A stretch of 64,000 nt of DNA, taken from assembly GCF_003286645.3 (NCBI RefSeq), contig NZ_CP127382.2:1674001-1738000 (forward strand), written 5' to 3'. Below, piece after piece: positions 50,705 to 60,224 of the stretch (its first letter is position 1; every line of letters starts with the position of its first letter). Both the position numbers and the translations under genes were made by a program. The notes beneath the pieces are model-generated. The model searched no databases. It was not told the origin of the DNA and saw only the letters and a list, made by a program, of their open reading frames with translations. The DNA is from Aerococcus tenax (lineage in GTDB: Bacteria; Bacillota; Bacilli; Lactobacillales; Aerococcaceae).

Positions 50705-51241
50705 TTACTCCTCACTCTGACTGAGATCATCCAGCAGATTCTTGAGCGTTTGTAATTGGTGATAGGTCCACGGATTCCGCCTTTGGTACTTTAAGGCGAG
50801 CCGATCGTGATTCTTTTCGCCCCGGCGGATATTTTTTTCGGTTTGCTGAACATTCTTCAAGAGTTCCAGGGCGGATTGGCGGATAGCTCCCTGTTGAAAA
50901 ACCAGCCGCTGTTCAGCCAGGTCCGAGGTGGCGACCGTAACATTGGTTAAGACGCCTACCTGGCGCTGGATCATGGCTTCAATGTAGGAGTCTGCCGTCT
51001 GCCCTTCAGCAGTAAAGACCACATTCAAGCGGTACTTCTTATAAGACTTGGAGAGTCCGGGGACAAACATGGCATCAAAAACTACCCAACAGGCCAAGGC
51101 ATGGTAAGCCGCGTAATTAGACAAGCGCTGTAGCAATTGGTCGCGGGCGCCTTCAATGTCGTCTTGGCCCTTGAGTTTAACCAATTCCGGCCAAGCCCCG
51201 ATCATATTATAGCCATCCACAATAAGTACTTCCCTGCGCAT
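50705..51241 (-). CDS. rae1: NYN-domain endoribonuclease Rae1 (YacP)
   Basis: 178 residues. Rae1 cleaves mRNA in the ribosomal A site in Bacillus. The PIN-like NYN domain starts MRREVLIVDGYNMIGAWPEL; its acidic residues include D9 and the VVFDAMF, TADSYIE and VATSDL motifs. The annotated ATG is 51241; GTGs 4 and 5 codons upstream are also possible as AGGTGG overlaps them. Conserved order rlmB-rae1-sigH. Confidence 0.9.
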   Translation of the reverse strand: MRREVLIVDGYNMIGAWPELVKLKGQDDIEGARDQLLQRLSNYAAYHALACWVVFDAMFVPGLSKSYKKYRLNVVFTAEGQTADSYIEAMIQRQVGVLTNVTVATSDLAEQRLVFQQGAIRQSALELLKNVQQTEKNIRRGEKNHDRLALKYQRRNPWTYHQLQTLKNLLDDLSQSEE

Positions 51242-51266
51242 ATATCTTTTCACCACCTAGACATTC

Positions 51267-52028
51267 TTAAGGAGTCAGCCGCCGTTTCCCATAGACTTCA
51301 TACATGACTAAAGCCGCCGCCACACTGGCATTCAAGCTCTGGACATGGCCCCGCATCGGAATGGTTAGGACCCCATCTAAGGCCTTTTTGACCCGGGGAG
51401 AAATTCCCCTCTCTTCGTTACCAATGACTACGGCGATTGGTAAGCTGGCATCCATATTCCAATAGTCCTGGCCTTCCATGTCGGTTCCAAAGACCCAAAG
51501 GCCCCTTTCTTTTAACTCTTCAATGGTTTGGGTCATGTTGGTTACCCGGGCTACCGGCACATATTCAATGGCCCCAGTCGAAATCTTAGCCACGGTCGGG
51601 GTCACTCCAGCTGCCCGGTGCTTAGGAATAATAATTCCGTGCGCCCCGCAGGCATCCGCTGTCCGTAAAATACTGCCCAGATTATGGGGGTCCATAATCC
51701 CGTCCAAGAGGATAAAGAAAGGATCTTCCCCGCGGTCTTTAGCCACTTGGAATAGGTCATCCACACTGTAATACTGGTAGGCTGCCACTTCCAAGACAAA
51801 ACCTTGGTGGTTAGCCCCTTGGGTCAACTGGTCCAAATCTCGCCTGGACCGGTAGCTGATGGGTATCTGGCGGTCCTTCAAGCCCTTTTCGACTGCTTGA
51901 TGGCGTTTAGAATGTTGGCCTTCTTGCAGGTAGGCTTGGTAGATTTCTTGTGAGCTTTCCAAAGCGGATTGGACCGCATGGTAGCCCAAAACGAAATCTT
52001 TTGGCGATTTTTTTGACTTAGGACTCAT
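51267..52028 (-). CDS. rlmB: 23S rRNA (guanosine-2'-O-)-methyltransferase RlmB
   Basis: 253 residues. SpoU/TrmH superfamily: N-terminal L30e-like substrate-binding domain (FVLGYHAVQSALES), then the trefoil-knot SAM domain with LDGIMDPHNLGSILRTADACG (motif 1), VIGNEERGISP (motif 2) and IPMRGHVQSLNASVAAALVMYE (motif 3). GAGGAGG before the ATG. Overlaps mrnC by 11 nt. Confidence 0.95.
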   Translation of the reverse strand: MSPKSKKSPKDFVLGYHAVQSALESSQEIYQAYLQEGQHSKRHQAVEKGLKDRQIPISYRSRRDLDQLTQGANHQGFVLEVAAYQYYSVDDLFQVAKDRGEDPFFILLDGIMDPHNLGSILRTADACGAHGIIIPKHRAAGVTPTVAKISTGAIEYVPVARVTNMTQTIEELKERGLWVFGTDMEGQDYWNMDASLPIAVVIGNEERGISPRVKKALDGVLTIPMRGHVQSLNASVAAALVMYEVYGKRRLTP

Positions 52029-52422
52029 CCTTATCCTCCTCTAAGTATGCAAAGCTAGCTTGGGTCAAGATCTGGAAGCGGTCGGTATCCACCAAGTATA
52101 AGTAGCCCATCAAGGCTTCCAAACCCGTCGCTAGCCGGTAAGAGTGGATATCAGCGTTTTTAGCCGAGCTGTGGCTTTGACTGTTACGCCCCCGTTTAAA
52201 AATAGCCACTTCCGCTTCCGTTAAAAGCTGACTATCCAACAAGTGCTTGACCAGTTTGGCTTGGGCCTTGGCACTGACAAAGTGGGTGGCCCGTTCGTGA
52301 AGATCATGGGGGCGGGTGAGACCACTAGCCACTAAATGAGTCCGTACCTGGATTTCCCAGGCCGCGTCACCCAAGTAAGCCAGGGTCAGGCCGCTTAATT
52401 GTTTGACTGCTTTTTTATCCAT
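52018..52422 (-). CDS. mrnC: Mini-ribonuclease III
   Basis: 134 residues. RNase III catalytic domain without a dsRNA-binding domain; it matures 23S rRNA ends in Bacillus. GDAAWEIQVRTHL, the KRGRNSQ strand and ATGLEALMGYLYLV hold the acidic metal ligands. The start overlaps the cysS stop, so the genes are translationally coupled. Confidence 0.94.
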   Translation of the reverse strand: MDKKAVKQLSGLTLAYLGDAAWEIQVRTHLVASGLTRPHDLHERATHFVSAKAQAKLVKHLLDSQLLTEAEVAIFKRGRNSQSHSSAKNADIHSYRLATGLEALMGYLYLVDTDRFQILTQASFAYLEEDKDES

Positions 52423-53837
52423 TATTTACTTCTTCTCCAACGGGTTCCTTGAGGGGTGTCATCCAAGATGATCCCTTGGTCAAGTAACTTTTGGCGGATG
52501 GCATCACTACGGTCATAGTCCTTATCCAAGCGGGCTTGGTCTCTTTCTTCAATGAGGGCTTGGACTTCACTATCCAGGATAGTGGCATCTTGAAATTCAA
52601 TGCCGATAATGGCTAACCATTGGCTAAGTTGTAGGTCATAAGCCTTAAGAACTGCTTGGGAAACTTGGGGAGCTTCCATATAGATATTAATCCGTTTGAG
52701 GGCTTCATAAATCACGGTTAAGGCGTTAGGAACATTGAAATCATCATCCATCACTTGGATAAAATGTTCATCTAGGGCCTGTAATTCACCTAATTCTTTC
52801 TCATCATCTGCTAGACTTTCCTTAGCATCTTGTAAACGATAGTTGATATTATCATGGGCGGTTTGCAAGCGTTCCAAGTTTCTTTGGGCTTCTTCCAAGT
52901 TGCTGTGGCTGAACTTGAGTGGAGCCCGGTATTGGGCACTGGCCAGGAAGAAGCGCACGATGGTTGGGTCGACTTCTTTCAAGAGGTCGTGAGCTAGGAC
53001 GAAGTTTCCTAAGGATTTACTCATCTTTTCCCCGTCATCACCCATGGTCACAAAACCGTTATGTAACCAATAGTTAACAAAGGTTTTTCCGGTCCGGGCT
53101 TCCGATTGGGCCCGTTCATTTTCATGGTGAGGGAAGACTAAGTCCGCCCCACCGCCGTGAATGTCCAGGGTGTCGGCCAGGTAACGGGTAGACATGACCG
53201 AGCATTCAATATGCCAGCCCGGCCGTCCTGCCCCCCATGGAGAATCCCAGGAAGGTTCGCCGGCCTTAGCCGCCTTCCAGAGGGCAAAGTCGACACTATC
53301 TTCTTTCTTCCCTTGCTCATCGGCACTCACACGCTCGCTGGCACCGCTTCTTAAGTCATCAATGGATTGGTCACTCAATTTACCGTAAGAAGAAAAACTC
53401 CGCGCCCGGTAATAGACATCCCCGTCCACCACATAGGCATAGTCCTTATCCACTAGGTCTTGGACAAATTCAATAATGGCATCAATATTTTCCAGAACCC
53501 GGGGATTGAGGGTTGCGCGTTTGACATTGAGTTTGTCAATATCTTCATAATAAGCCGCAATATATTTGTCAGCGACTTGACGGCTAGTGATGCCTTCTTC
53601 TTGGCTGCGTTTGATAATTTTATCGTCCACGTCAGTGAAGTTAGACACAAAGTTCACTTCATAACCGCGGTATTCCAAGTAGCGACGGATCACGTCAAAG
53701 GCCACAATACTGCGGGCATTACCGATGTGAATATAGTTGTAGACAGTCGGTCCACACACATACATATTCACCTTACCGTCATTAATGGGGTGAAATTCTT
53801 CTTTGGATTTGGTTAAGGTATTGTAAACTGTTAACAT
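52422..53837 (-). CDS. cysS: Cysteinyl-tRNA synthetase
   Basis: 471 residues. Class I synthetase: [17 protein letters not shown] (zinc cysteine and HIGN signature, about 27-43), zinc ligands in HIECSVMS and [10 protein letters not shown], and the KMSKSLGN signature (about 268-275). The C-terminal helical anticodon domain is complete. AAGGGA precedes the ATG. No T-box is seen in its leader; an extended -10 promoter lies about 55 bp upstream. Confidence 0.97.
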   Translation of the reverse strand: MLTVYNTLTKSKEEFHPINDGKVNMYVCGPTVYNYIHIGNARSIVAFDVIRRYLEYRGYEVNFVSNFTDVDDKIIKRSQEEGITSRQVADKYIAAYYEDIDKLNVKRATLNPRVLENIDAIIEFVQDLVDKDYAYVVDGDVYYRARSFSSYGKLSDQSIDDLRSGASERVSADEQGKKEDSVDFALWKAAKAGEPSWDSPWGAGRPGWHIECSVMSTRYLADTLDIHGGGADLVFPHHENERAQSEARTGKTFVNYWLHNGFVTMGDDGEKMSKSLGNFVLAHDLLKEVDPTIVRFFLASAQYRAPLKFSHSNLEEAQRNLERLQTAHDNINYRLQDAKESLADDEKELGELQALDEHFIQVMDDDFNVPNALTVIYEALKRINIYMEAPQVSQAVLKAYDLQLSQWLAIIGIEFQDATILDSEVQALIEERDQARLDKDYDRSDAIRQKLLDQGIILDDTPQGTRWRRSK

Positions 53838-53890
53838 TTTTAAAATCCCTTCAGCAATAAATTCAATAGTTCAAATAGAATCTTAGGACC

Positions 53891-53920
53891 ATTTTACCAT
53901 TGATTGCCGCTTTTTAACAA
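53891..53920 (-). promoter_or_regulatory. Promoter of cysS operon
   Basis: Minus-strand TTGTTA (53915-53920), 18 bp, TGGTAAAAT giving an extended -10 with TAAAAT at 53891-53896. Confidence 0.6.
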
Positions 53921-54333
53921 TCTCTCCTTACTAGGCTGTGACCTAAGGCATCCTCCTCTCCCTAGTTGAATCTTTTTTAGCAGGGAATCCGTAAAATTCT
54001 CACTGCCCCTTCATTAAAGCCAATCTCCTCAGAAACTGTCAACCAAGCCCTTGTTTCCAGGTTTTTTCACTCTGAAATTAGCCATCATTTTCAGCGATAA
54101 TCATCCACTTCTTTGCAATACAAGATGCCCTGAGTTTCTCTTGATCAGCCCTGATTAAAAAGGGATATCTTATTCAAGAAATGAAAGCGGTCTCATGAGA
54201 ATGGGCTAAGAGGAAATTAAAGTTCCTCTCGGCTGGGCAATTAATAAACAAACTTATCCAGTTAAATGTCCCTTTTAAAGGAAAATGAGCGATAAATAAA
54301 AATAAAACTAAAGACAAGTCAGCCGAGGCTAAG

Positions 54334-54364
54334 AAAAAAGGCCCTGACCTTAGTCAGCAGCCTT
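54334..54364 (-). terminator. Terminator of pncB-nadE
   Basis: Minus-strand AAGGCtgCTGAC pairs with GTCAGGGCCTT around a 4-nt loop, then TTTTTCTTA. Confidence 0.8.
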
Positions 54365-54381
54365 TTGCCTTCTTTATCCAA

Positions 54382-55212
54382 TTATTCCCGCCACCAGGTG
54401 TCATAAAGGTTAATTGGCAGGTGGCGTTTATGTTGGGATTTTTGATACCAGTTTTCGATGGTGTGAGCGTCTTGGTCACTCACTTCCCGCCCTTCCAGAT
54501 AATCATCAATGGCTTGATAGGAAACCCCCAAAGCCTCCTCATCCGGCAATTGGGGCCGGTCATCTTCTAAATCAGCGGTGGGCACCTTGTCATAGAGGTG
54601 GGGTGGACAATTCAGGGCTTTGAGTAACTGTTTGCCTTGACGCTTGTTTAAGCGCCAGAGGGGGACAATATCAGAAGCCCCGTCACCAAACTTGGTATAA
54701 AATCCGGTCACGGCTTCAGCGGCGTGGTCAGTGCCCACCACGACCCCACTGCATTGACCAGCGATAGCGTATTGGACCACCATCCGTTGCCGGGCCTTAA
54801 TATTCCCCTTGTTGAAGTCGGAGAGCTCCAGTCCGGCTTCCGCTAAGGCGGTCACTTGTTGGTCAACCGCCCCTTTAATATTGACATCCAGAACCTGGTC
54901 AGGCTGGATAAAAGCCAGGGCATCTTTAACATCTTGGGCATCGGACTGTTGGCCATAAGGCAGGGTGACCGCAATAAATTGGTAGGCATCGTCTTGAGTT
55001 GCTTGGCGGATTTGTTCAATGGCCATTTGGCACAACTTCCCCGCCAAGGTGGAGTCCTGACCCCCACTGATCCCTAGCACTAAAGTTTTCAGAAAGGGAT
55101 AGCGCTTGAGGTAGTCAGTAATAAAAGTCAGACTGCGCTCGATTTCATCATCACTGTCGATACTCGGCGCCACTTTTAAGGCTTGGATAATCTCTGCTTG
55201 TTGTTGTCGCAT
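54382..55212 (-). CDS. nadE: NH3-dependent NAD synthetase
   Basis: 276 residues from [14 protein letters not shown]. Amidates nicotinate adenine dinucleotide to NAD using ammonia; no glutaminase domain is fused. PP-loop [15 protein letters not shown] (about 45-59), [25 protein letters not shown] and [15 protein letters not shown] are family hallmarks. GAGGAG precedes the ATG at 55212. Forms an NAD-salvage operon with pncB upstream (45 bp). Confidence 0.95.
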   Translation of the reverse strand: MRQQQAEIIQALKVAPSIDSDDEIERSLTFITDYLKRYPFLKTLVLGISGGQDSTLAGKLCQMAIEQIRQATQDDAYQFIAVTLPYGQQSDAQDVKDALAFIQPDQVLDVNIKGAVDQQVTALAEAGLELSDFNKGNIKARQRMVVQYAIAGQCSGVVVGTDHAAEAVTGFYTKFGDGASDIVPLWRLNKRQGKQLLKALNCPPHLYDKVPTADLEDDRPQLPDEEALGVSYQAIDDYLEGREVSDQDAHTIENWYQKSQHKRHLPINLYDTWWRE

Positions 55213-55257
55213 AGTCTTATTCTCCTCATCTTCCTGCTTCAATCGGCGCTGGTCGAA

Positions 55258-56742
55258 CTAATCTGCATTGACTTGGTTCTTTTTGGCCCCAGCCTTGACC
55301 CGTTCATGGATGGCGTGGATACTATCCATCTTCAAGTCATAGAGTTCTTGAGACAAGTCCACTGGGTAAGCTTCGGGGTTGAGGATCCGTTTGTATTCGT
55401 CCCAAAGTGCCGCTAAGCTTTCTTCAGCATAGGCCTTGACTTCTTCTAAAGCCGGTAGGTCGTAGACCCGTTTACCATCTTGGTAGATGGTTTGAAGGAG
55501 TGGACGGGCAGAAAAGTCTTCGACTGTCTTGTTGATGTAAGTATAGGTAGGATGGAACATGTAGAGGGGTTGACTGGTATCAAGCTCTTCATCTTCAACC
55601 GTCACATAGTCACCCTCAGATTTACCATCCAAGTTATTGGTGATCCGCCAAATTTGTTTCTTACCTGGGGTGGTAACTTTTTCAGGGGAAGAGGAAAGTT
55701 TCATGGTTGGCACCAAGTCACCCTTTTCGTCTTCAATCGCACATAACTTATAAACCCCACCTAAGGAAGCTTGGTCATAGGCCGTAATTAACTTAGTCCC
55801 GACACCCCAAGAATCGACCTTAGCTCCTTGCATTTTCAGGTTAAGGATAGTCTTTTCATCCAGGTCATTGGAAGCCACGATAATGGCATCCGGATAACCA
55901 GCTTCATCCAGCATCTTGCGGACGCGTTTGGAGAGGTAGGTGATGTCCCCACTATCAATCCGGACACCAACAAAGTTGATCTTGTCGCCCATTTCCCGGG
56001 CTACTCGAATAGCATTAGGAACCCCAGAATTCAAGACGTCGTAGGTATCCACTAGGAAGACACAATTCTTGTGGGACTCCGCATAGTGCTTAAAGGCTTC
56101 ATAGTCAGACCGGTAGGCTTGGACCATAGCATGGGCATGGGTCCCTGAAACGGGCACGCCAAGAATCTTCCCAGCCCGAACATTGGAAGTGGAGTCAAAA
56201 CCGCCGATGTAAGCAGCCCGCGCCCCCCAAATGGAGGCATCGAGTTCATGAGCGCGGCGCGCACCAAATTCAGCCAAGGCGTCACTACCACAGACAGTCC
56301 GAATCCGAGAAGCCTTGGTAGCAATTAAAGTTTGGAAGTTAATAATATTCAAGAGGGCGGTTTCAATGAGCTGACAGTCAGCCAAACTACCTTCAACTTG
56401 GAGAAGGGGCTCATTAGCAAAGCAGACCTCTCCTTCCACCATGGAACGGATGGTTCCGTTAAATTGGAAATCAGCTAAATAGTCCAAGAATTCTTCCGGA
56501 TAATTTTGGGTTTCACGCAGGTAGGCAATATCTGTTTCGTTAAACTTTAAGTTATCTAGGTATTGGGTCAAGTGCTCCAAACCAGCAAAGATGGCATAAC
56601 CGTTCTCAAAGGGATTATTCCGGAAATACATTTCAAAGACGCAACGTTGGTCAGCATTCCCTGCTTCCCAGTAGGTCTTCATCATATTAATTTCATAAAG
56701 GTCAGTGTGTAAGGCCAGACTATCATCTGGATAGATTGTCAT
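55258..56742 (-). CDS. pncB: Nicotinate phosphoribosyltransferase
   Basis: 494 residues from MTIYPDDSLALHTDLYEINMM. Converts nicotinate and PRPP to NaMN, the first step of the Preiss-Handler route; nadE downstream does the last. FEMYFRNNPFENGYAIFAGLE, EFGARRAHELDASIWGARAAYIGGFDSTSN, VSGTHAHAMVQ (catalytic histidine loop) and VRIDSGDITYL are characteristic. GGAG is 8 nt before the ATG at 56742; a GTG three codons earlier is less likely. Confidence 0.95.
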   Translation of the reverse strand: MTIYPDDSLALHTDLYEINMMKTYWEAGNADQRCVFEMYFRNNPFENGYAIFAGLEHLTQYLDNLKFNETDIAYLRETQNYPEEFLDYLADFQFNGTIRSMVEGEVCFANEPLLQVEGSLADCQLIETALLNIINFQTLIATKASRIRTVCGSDALAEFGARRAHELDASIWGARAAYIGGFDSTSNVRAGKILGVPVSGTHAHAMVQAYRSDYEAFKHYAESHKNCVFLVDTYDVLNSGVPNAIRVAREMGDKINFVGVRIDSGDITYLSKRVRKMLDEAGYPDAIIVASNDLDEKTILNLKMQGAKVDSWGVGTKLITAYDQASLGGVYKLCAIEDEKGDLVPTMKLSSSPEKVTTPGKKQIWRITNNLDGKSEGDYVTVEDEELDTSQPLYMFHPTYTYINKTVEDFSARPLLQTIYQDGKRVYDLPALEEVKAYAEESLAALWDEYKRILNPEAYPVDLSQELYDLKMDSIHAIHERVKAGAKKNQVNAD

Positions 56743-56873
56743 TTTTTTCACTCCACATTCTCTTAAATTTGCTTCAACATAGCGTTATTTGAGTGTTTCT
56801 ATTATACCATTTTACCAGCCAAAGCCATAGATTTAACCCCAATTGTAACATAAATTAACGATCAGTAAGCCCT

Positions 56874-56989
56874 AGAATGCGACAAGCGCAAAAAGAGGGG
56901 AGACCATTGGAAGAAGTGCGTCGTAAATCCTCAATGAGGATTTACAAGGACTTCTGAAATGGAGCTCACCTCGCGCTTGGAGCAGGTTT
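56874..56989 (-). repeat. Family-B hairpin repeat
   Basis: Begins AGAATGCGACAAGCGC, ends GCGCTTGGAGCAGGTTT. Arms CAAGCGC..GAGGGGAG and CTCACCTCGCGCTTG pair; inner CCATTGGAAGAAG and CTTCTGAAATGG pair, and AAATCCTCaatGAGGATTT is the apical hairpin. Inverted relative of the copy at 41761. Confidence 0.7.
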
Positions 56990-56993
56990 GAAT

Positions 56994-57075
56994 AGAGTGC
57001 GAGCTGACGGGAAAAAGTGAAACGCTATGCATACTATATTTATACGTCGCTTTGATTCCTACAACAGAGTACGAC
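56994..57075 (-). repeat. Truncated family-B fragment
   Basis: AGAGTGCGAGCTGACGGGAA then AAAGTGAAACGC resembles the first half of the copy at 19715. It continues into CGCTATGCATACTATATTTA, a relative of the 54-bp insert end. The distal arm is missing. Confidence 0.5.
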
Positions 57076-57081
57076 AGTCAT

Positions 57082-57112
57082 AAAAAAGGCTGAGAATTTC
57101 TCCCAGCCTTTT
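57082..57112 (-). terminator. Terminator of the sugar transferase gene
   Basis: Minus-strand AAAAGGCTGgGAgaaattCTCAGCCTTTT, followed by TTATG. Confidence 0.8.
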
Positions 57113-57158
57113 GGAAAAGATTATTTTTCTAAATGTGTGTGTCTGTTTCACTCTACCT

Positions 57159-57277
57159 AAACGTGTTCCAAGCGCAGAGCAAGCGTCCACTTCAGAAAAT
57201 GGCGACAAATTCTCTTTGAGAATTTTGACGCCTTTTTCTTCCAGTGGTCTTGCTCTTTAATGCGCTTGTCACACTCT
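57159..57277 (+). repeat. Family-B hairpin repeat
   Basis: Near-identical to the copy at 45783-45901: AAACGTGTTCCAAGCGCAGA, CAAGCG, CCACTTCAG; right end GCGCTTGTCACACTC. Changes such as ATGGCGACAAATTCTC/GAATTTTGACGCC (instead of ATGACGA../..TACGTC) are paired, G-C replacing A-T in the loop stem. Its end is 6 bp from the sugar transferase stop. Confidence 0.75.
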
Positions 57278-57282
57278 CTTCT

Positions 57283-58680
57283 CTATTCCACTAGTTCAAT
57301 CCCCATTTTTTCGATGTCTTCGCGGTCTTCTGTTGGTAGGTTGTCTTCGTCAATCCCACTGGAAGAGACTTTTTCGAAGAGGACTTTGATGGTTTGTAAG
57401 AGGATCTTCATATCCAATATCAAGGAATAGGTCTTGATATAAATAAGGTCAAAGTTCAACTTACTATTAAAGTCAGAAGCATACTTCCCATAGACTTGGG
57501 CGTAACCGGTTAAACCGGCTTTAACATTATGGCGCAAGTAGTAATGGGGGTTTTGTTTTTGGAATTGGTCGACAAAGAATGGCCGTTCTGGACGGGGGCC
57601 AACGAGGGACATGTCCCCTTTCAAAATATTGATTAATTGGGGTAATTCATCGATACGGACAGCCCGGATAAACTTCCCGACTGGGGTAATCCGCGAGTCA
57701 TTCTTACGGGCGATCACTGGACCGGATTGAACCTCAGAATCCACCACCATGGAGCGGAACTTGAGAATTTCAAATTCCTTGCTATTTTCAGTAATCCGGA
57801 CTTGCTTGTAGAACACCGGGCCTCTGGAAGTTAGCTTGATGGCAATGGCGGTTAAGAGCATGATTGGTGAAGCGATGATTAACAGGATCAAGGAACAAAT
57901 AATATCTAAGCCCCGCTTGATCAAGGCCTGGTCGGCAGGAATCCGAAAGTCAGAAGTCTCAATAATCGACTCATCTTCAAAGCTCATGATATTGGGGTTA
58001 ACCATGACCAAGTTCTCAAACTTGGAATTGAGGAAGAGTTTCTTCTCTTTCTGCATGAGGAGCCCATAAATTTTTAATTTCTCTTTTTCTGGGATCGACG
58101 AAGCCATATAAACAATATCGATATCGTCTAGGCGTTTACAGATATTATTATAAAAATCCGATAAGACCACATGGGTCACCAGGTGGCGAGAGCTCTTACT
58201 ATTCTTAAAGTTATAAATAGCTGAAAAAACCTCATCTTCGTAACCAATAATCATGACCCGCTTAGTCGAGGCATAGCGGCGGTAGATACTAAAGACCAAA
58301 CTCCTAAAGAAATACAGGAGGGTCACACTGACAAAGAAGTCAATCAATATCACTAAGCGAGGAAAGGCAAACCAACGCCCGATAAAGCTCAAGATCATGG
58401 TCATGGCTGCAATCAAGCCCTGGTCAATCAAGGTAATAAAAAATAAGTCTCCCCGAGTCTTGTTATAGAGGACATAGACCCCGGACAAGAGGTTGATCAC
58501 TAAGAAAATCAGCATGATCCAAGGAAAGACACTCTGGAAGGCCTCCCCATTTTCTAAGGGAATATAGCGACTTTGATAGCGGATTAAAAAGGAAATAAGA
58601 TAGGAAAGAAATAAAATCAGCGCCTCAGTTGCCCAAATGACAATGCGGTACCAATTGGTCCATTCTCCATTTTTTTGCAT
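57283..58680 (-). CDS. Polyprenyl glycosylphosphotransferase (exopolysaccharide type)
   Basis: 465 residues. Four N-terminal membrane spans (about 10-125), a CoA-binding-like middle domain (about 135-230), a fifth span, and the C-terminal bacterial sugar transferase domain (about 255-450). Signature parts: IKRGLDIICSLILL, SRGPVFYKQVR, FEILKFRSM, VGKFIRAVRIDELPQLINILKGDMSLVGPRP and YLRHNVKAGLTGYAQVYG. It starts a lipid-linked sugar for polysaccharide export. No other polysaccharide gene adjoins it. AGGAGG precedes the ATG. Confidence 0.92.
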   Translation of the reverse strand: MQKNGEWTNWYRIVIWATEALILFLSYLISFLIRYQSRYIPLENGEAFQSVFPWIMLIFLVINLLSGVYVLYNKTRGDLFFITLIDQGLIAAMTMILSFIGRWFAFPRLVILIDFFVSVTLLYFFRSLVFSIYRRYASTKRVMIIGYEDEVFSAIYNFKNSKSSRHLVTHVVLSDFYNNICKRLDDIDIVYMASSIPEKEKLKIYGLLMQKEKKLFLNSKFENLVMVNPNIMSFEDESIIETSDFRIPADQALIKRGLDIICSLILLIIASPIMLLTAIAIKLTSRGPVFYKQVRITENSKEFEILKFRSMVVDSEVQSGPVIARKNDSRITPVGKFIRAVRIDELPQLINILKGDMSLVGPRPERPFFVDQFQKQNPHYYLRHNVKAGLTGYAQVYGKYASDFNSKLNFDLIYIKTYSLILDMKILLQTIKVLFEKVSSSGIDEDNLPTEDREDIEKMGIELVE

Positions 58681-58701
58681 GGCTTAAAGCCTCCTATTCG
58701 T

Positions 58702-58823
58702 GAGAGTGCGACAAAAGTCGCTCAGAGCCCTGAATCACTGGAGAAAACTGGAATAAGCTCAGCAAAGCTGAGCGTTGCCAGTTTTTGAAGTGGACGTCAG
58801 GGCTGACTTTTGGAGCACGTTTT
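58702..58823 (-). repeat. Family-B hairpin repeat
   Basis: Begins GAGAGTGCGAC, ends GGAGCACGTTTT. Arms AAAGTCGCTCAGAGCCCTGA and TCAGGGCTGACTTTT pair, with arms private to this copy. CACTGGAGAAAACTGG and CCAGTTTTTGAAGTG also pair, and CTCAGCaaaGCTGAG is a perfect apical hairpin. Confidence 0.75.
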
Positions 58824-58837
58824 AAAAAATTGCAATT

Positions 58838-58866
58838 TAAAAGAGACCAGGACTTTTGTCCCAGCC
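58838..58866 (-). terminator. Weak terminator of the coiled-coil protein gene
   Basis: Minus-strand GGCTGGGAC aaaa GTCCTGGTC, a stem with several G-T pairs, then TCTTTTAAATT. Confidence 0.45.
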
Positions 58867-58940
58867 CCTAGTTCATTAGGCCTATTTTAGCACAAAAGCA
58901 GGCAATGAGAATAGCTGCCCTGTTAAGATTCATTTAAATC

Positions 58941-60224
58941 TTACTGGCCATTAGCCGCTCCATTCTCCGTAGTTGTTGGTGCTGTGCTTTCAGCCACGCC
59001 ACTTTCGCCTGGATGAGATCCTTGCTCGCCCCCAGATGGTTGCGGGCTTGGGTCCACACTGGGTTGGTTGGGTTGCCCTTCTGGTTGTGGGGCTGGTTGG
59101 CTGGTTGAAGGCGTGTTTGTTTGACTATTTTCTGAACCGGTTTGGCTATTTTGGCTAGCTTCTTGAGGTTTATCAGCCTGAGAGGATTGGCTGGTCTGGC
59201 TACTGGAAGCTGGTTGACTGGAGGATTGGCCTTGAGAAGTGGAAGCTTGGGTTTGAGATTGTGCTTGTGATTGGTTATTTGCAGGCTGCTCTTCTCTAGG
59301 TTCTTGCACCTGTCTGGCCGGACGATTTTGCCGGCTTTGTTGTTCATGTTGGGCATTGGCTTGGTCAGCTGCTTGGCGCAAGCGTTGACTTTCTGCTTGT
59401 AGGTTTTTATTTTCTTCTTCTACCCGACTTTCTTCGCGCTTAGCTTCCGCCTCAATTTTTTCTTTTTCTTCTGAGCTTGCCTTGGCATCATTAGCCGCTT
59501 GTAGCTTGCGATTGCGGATAACATCAATCACTTCTTGATGGGCCTTGCCTAAGCGGTCTAATAATTCCGCCTTCAAATAAGGATTGTCTTCTTTTTCAAT
59601 CTTTTTCTCCATGTCCTCCATGGCTTGATCTAATTGGTCATAGGTCAAGCCGGGATTGTCTTTGAGCTTTTGAATCTCTTCATCAAAGGCCTTAAAGCGT
59701 TGGCCTTGTTTATCCGCTTGGTCGACTAAGCCATTGAGGGTTTGATAGAATTCGTCAGCCTCGCTGGGCCAGTGTTTGACTTGGTCTTCCTTAAATTGAT
59801 TGAGATCATCCTCTTTAAGGTCTTTATTGAGCAAGACATATTTCTGTACCGTTGCCCCATCCAAGGCCGGTCTATCCTTGATTTTCTCAAAGAGATGGTT
59901 AACTCCTTCTTGGGCCTTAAAGCGTTCTTCCACTTGGTCCAACTGCTTATTCAGGTCCTTGCGCGCACCGGAATAACGGTTTAACCCTTCCACTTGGCTT
60001 CTCACTGCTTCAATTTCGGTTTTAGCGATATTTTCTTTTAGGAAAGTTTTATGGTCATCATAGTACAGGGCGCTAACTGCCTTTTCAGCGGCCTCCACGC
60101 TCCCATCACTTTTTTCCTGCTTGATGTCTTGGTTCTGCATGACCGCGTAAACACCGCCACCCAAGACGACCACCACGGAAAGTAAGGCAACAATGACTGC
60201 TTTCCAATTCAGCCGTTTCTTCAT
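58941..60224 (-). CDS. Membrane-anchored coiled-coil protein with disordered C-terminus
   Basis: 427 residues from MKKRLNWKAVIVALL. One N-terminal hydrophobic helix (about 7-28) without a clear cleavage site or lipobox, so probably a type II anchor. Residues about 35-250 are mostly charged helix; about 225-290 a coiled coil rich in E, K, A and R. From about 290 to the end it is low-complexity Q/S/P/N/T and ends ENGAANGQ. No LPXTG. The function is not recognised. GAGGAGCGG precedes the ATG. Upstream of the polysaccharide-type sugar transferase gene. Confidence 0.75.
   Translation of the reverse strand: MKKRLNWKAVIVALLSVVVVLGGGVYAVMQNQDIKQEKSDGSVEAAEKAVSALYYDDHKTFLKENIAKTEIEAVRSQVEGLNRYSGARKDLNKQLDQVEERFKAQEGVNHLFEKIKDRPALDGATVQKYVLLNKDLKEDDLNQFKEDQVKHWPSEADEFYQTLNGLVDQADKQGQRFKAFDEEIQKLKDNPGLTYDQLDQAMEDMEKKIEKEDNPYLKAELLDRLGKAHQEVIDVIRNRKLQAANDAKASSEEKEKIEAEAKREESRVEEENKNLQAESQRLRQAADQANAQHEQQSRQNRPARQVQEPREEQPANNQSQAQSQTQASTSQGQSSSQPASSSQTSQSSQADKPQEASQNSQTGSENSQTNTPSTSQPAPQPEGQPNQPSVDPSPQPSGGEQGSHPGESGVAESTAPTTTENGAANGQ

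Larger units (their letters stand above)
53838..54381. other. 544-bp gene-free region between nadE and cysS
   Basis: No open frame of note, no family-A or -B repeat, no T-box core (AGGGTGGNACCGCG) and no recognised RNA. It holds the cysS promoter (53891-53920) and the nadE terminator (54334-54364). A GAGGAA/TTCCTC hairpin lies at about 54210-54228. It may be a decayed gene. Confidence 0.6.
56743..57282. other. 540-bp gene-free region with family-B repeats
   Basis: Between pncB (its promoter side) and the sugar transferase gene. Family-B copies at 56874-56989 and 57159-57277, a truncated copy at about 56994-57075 and a terminator at 57082-57112 fill it. No coding signal. Confidence 0.75.
58681..58940. 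other. Spacer with family-B repeat and weak terminator
   Basis: Holds the family-B copy at 58702-58823 and a wobble-rich hairpin at 58838-58866 that may end the transcript of the 427-aa protein gene upstream. Nothing else is seen. Confidence 0.6.

Noticed and set aside
53838..53960. T-box riboswitch before cysS
   Set aside because: No AGGGTGGNACCGCG antiterminator core and no terminator alternative.
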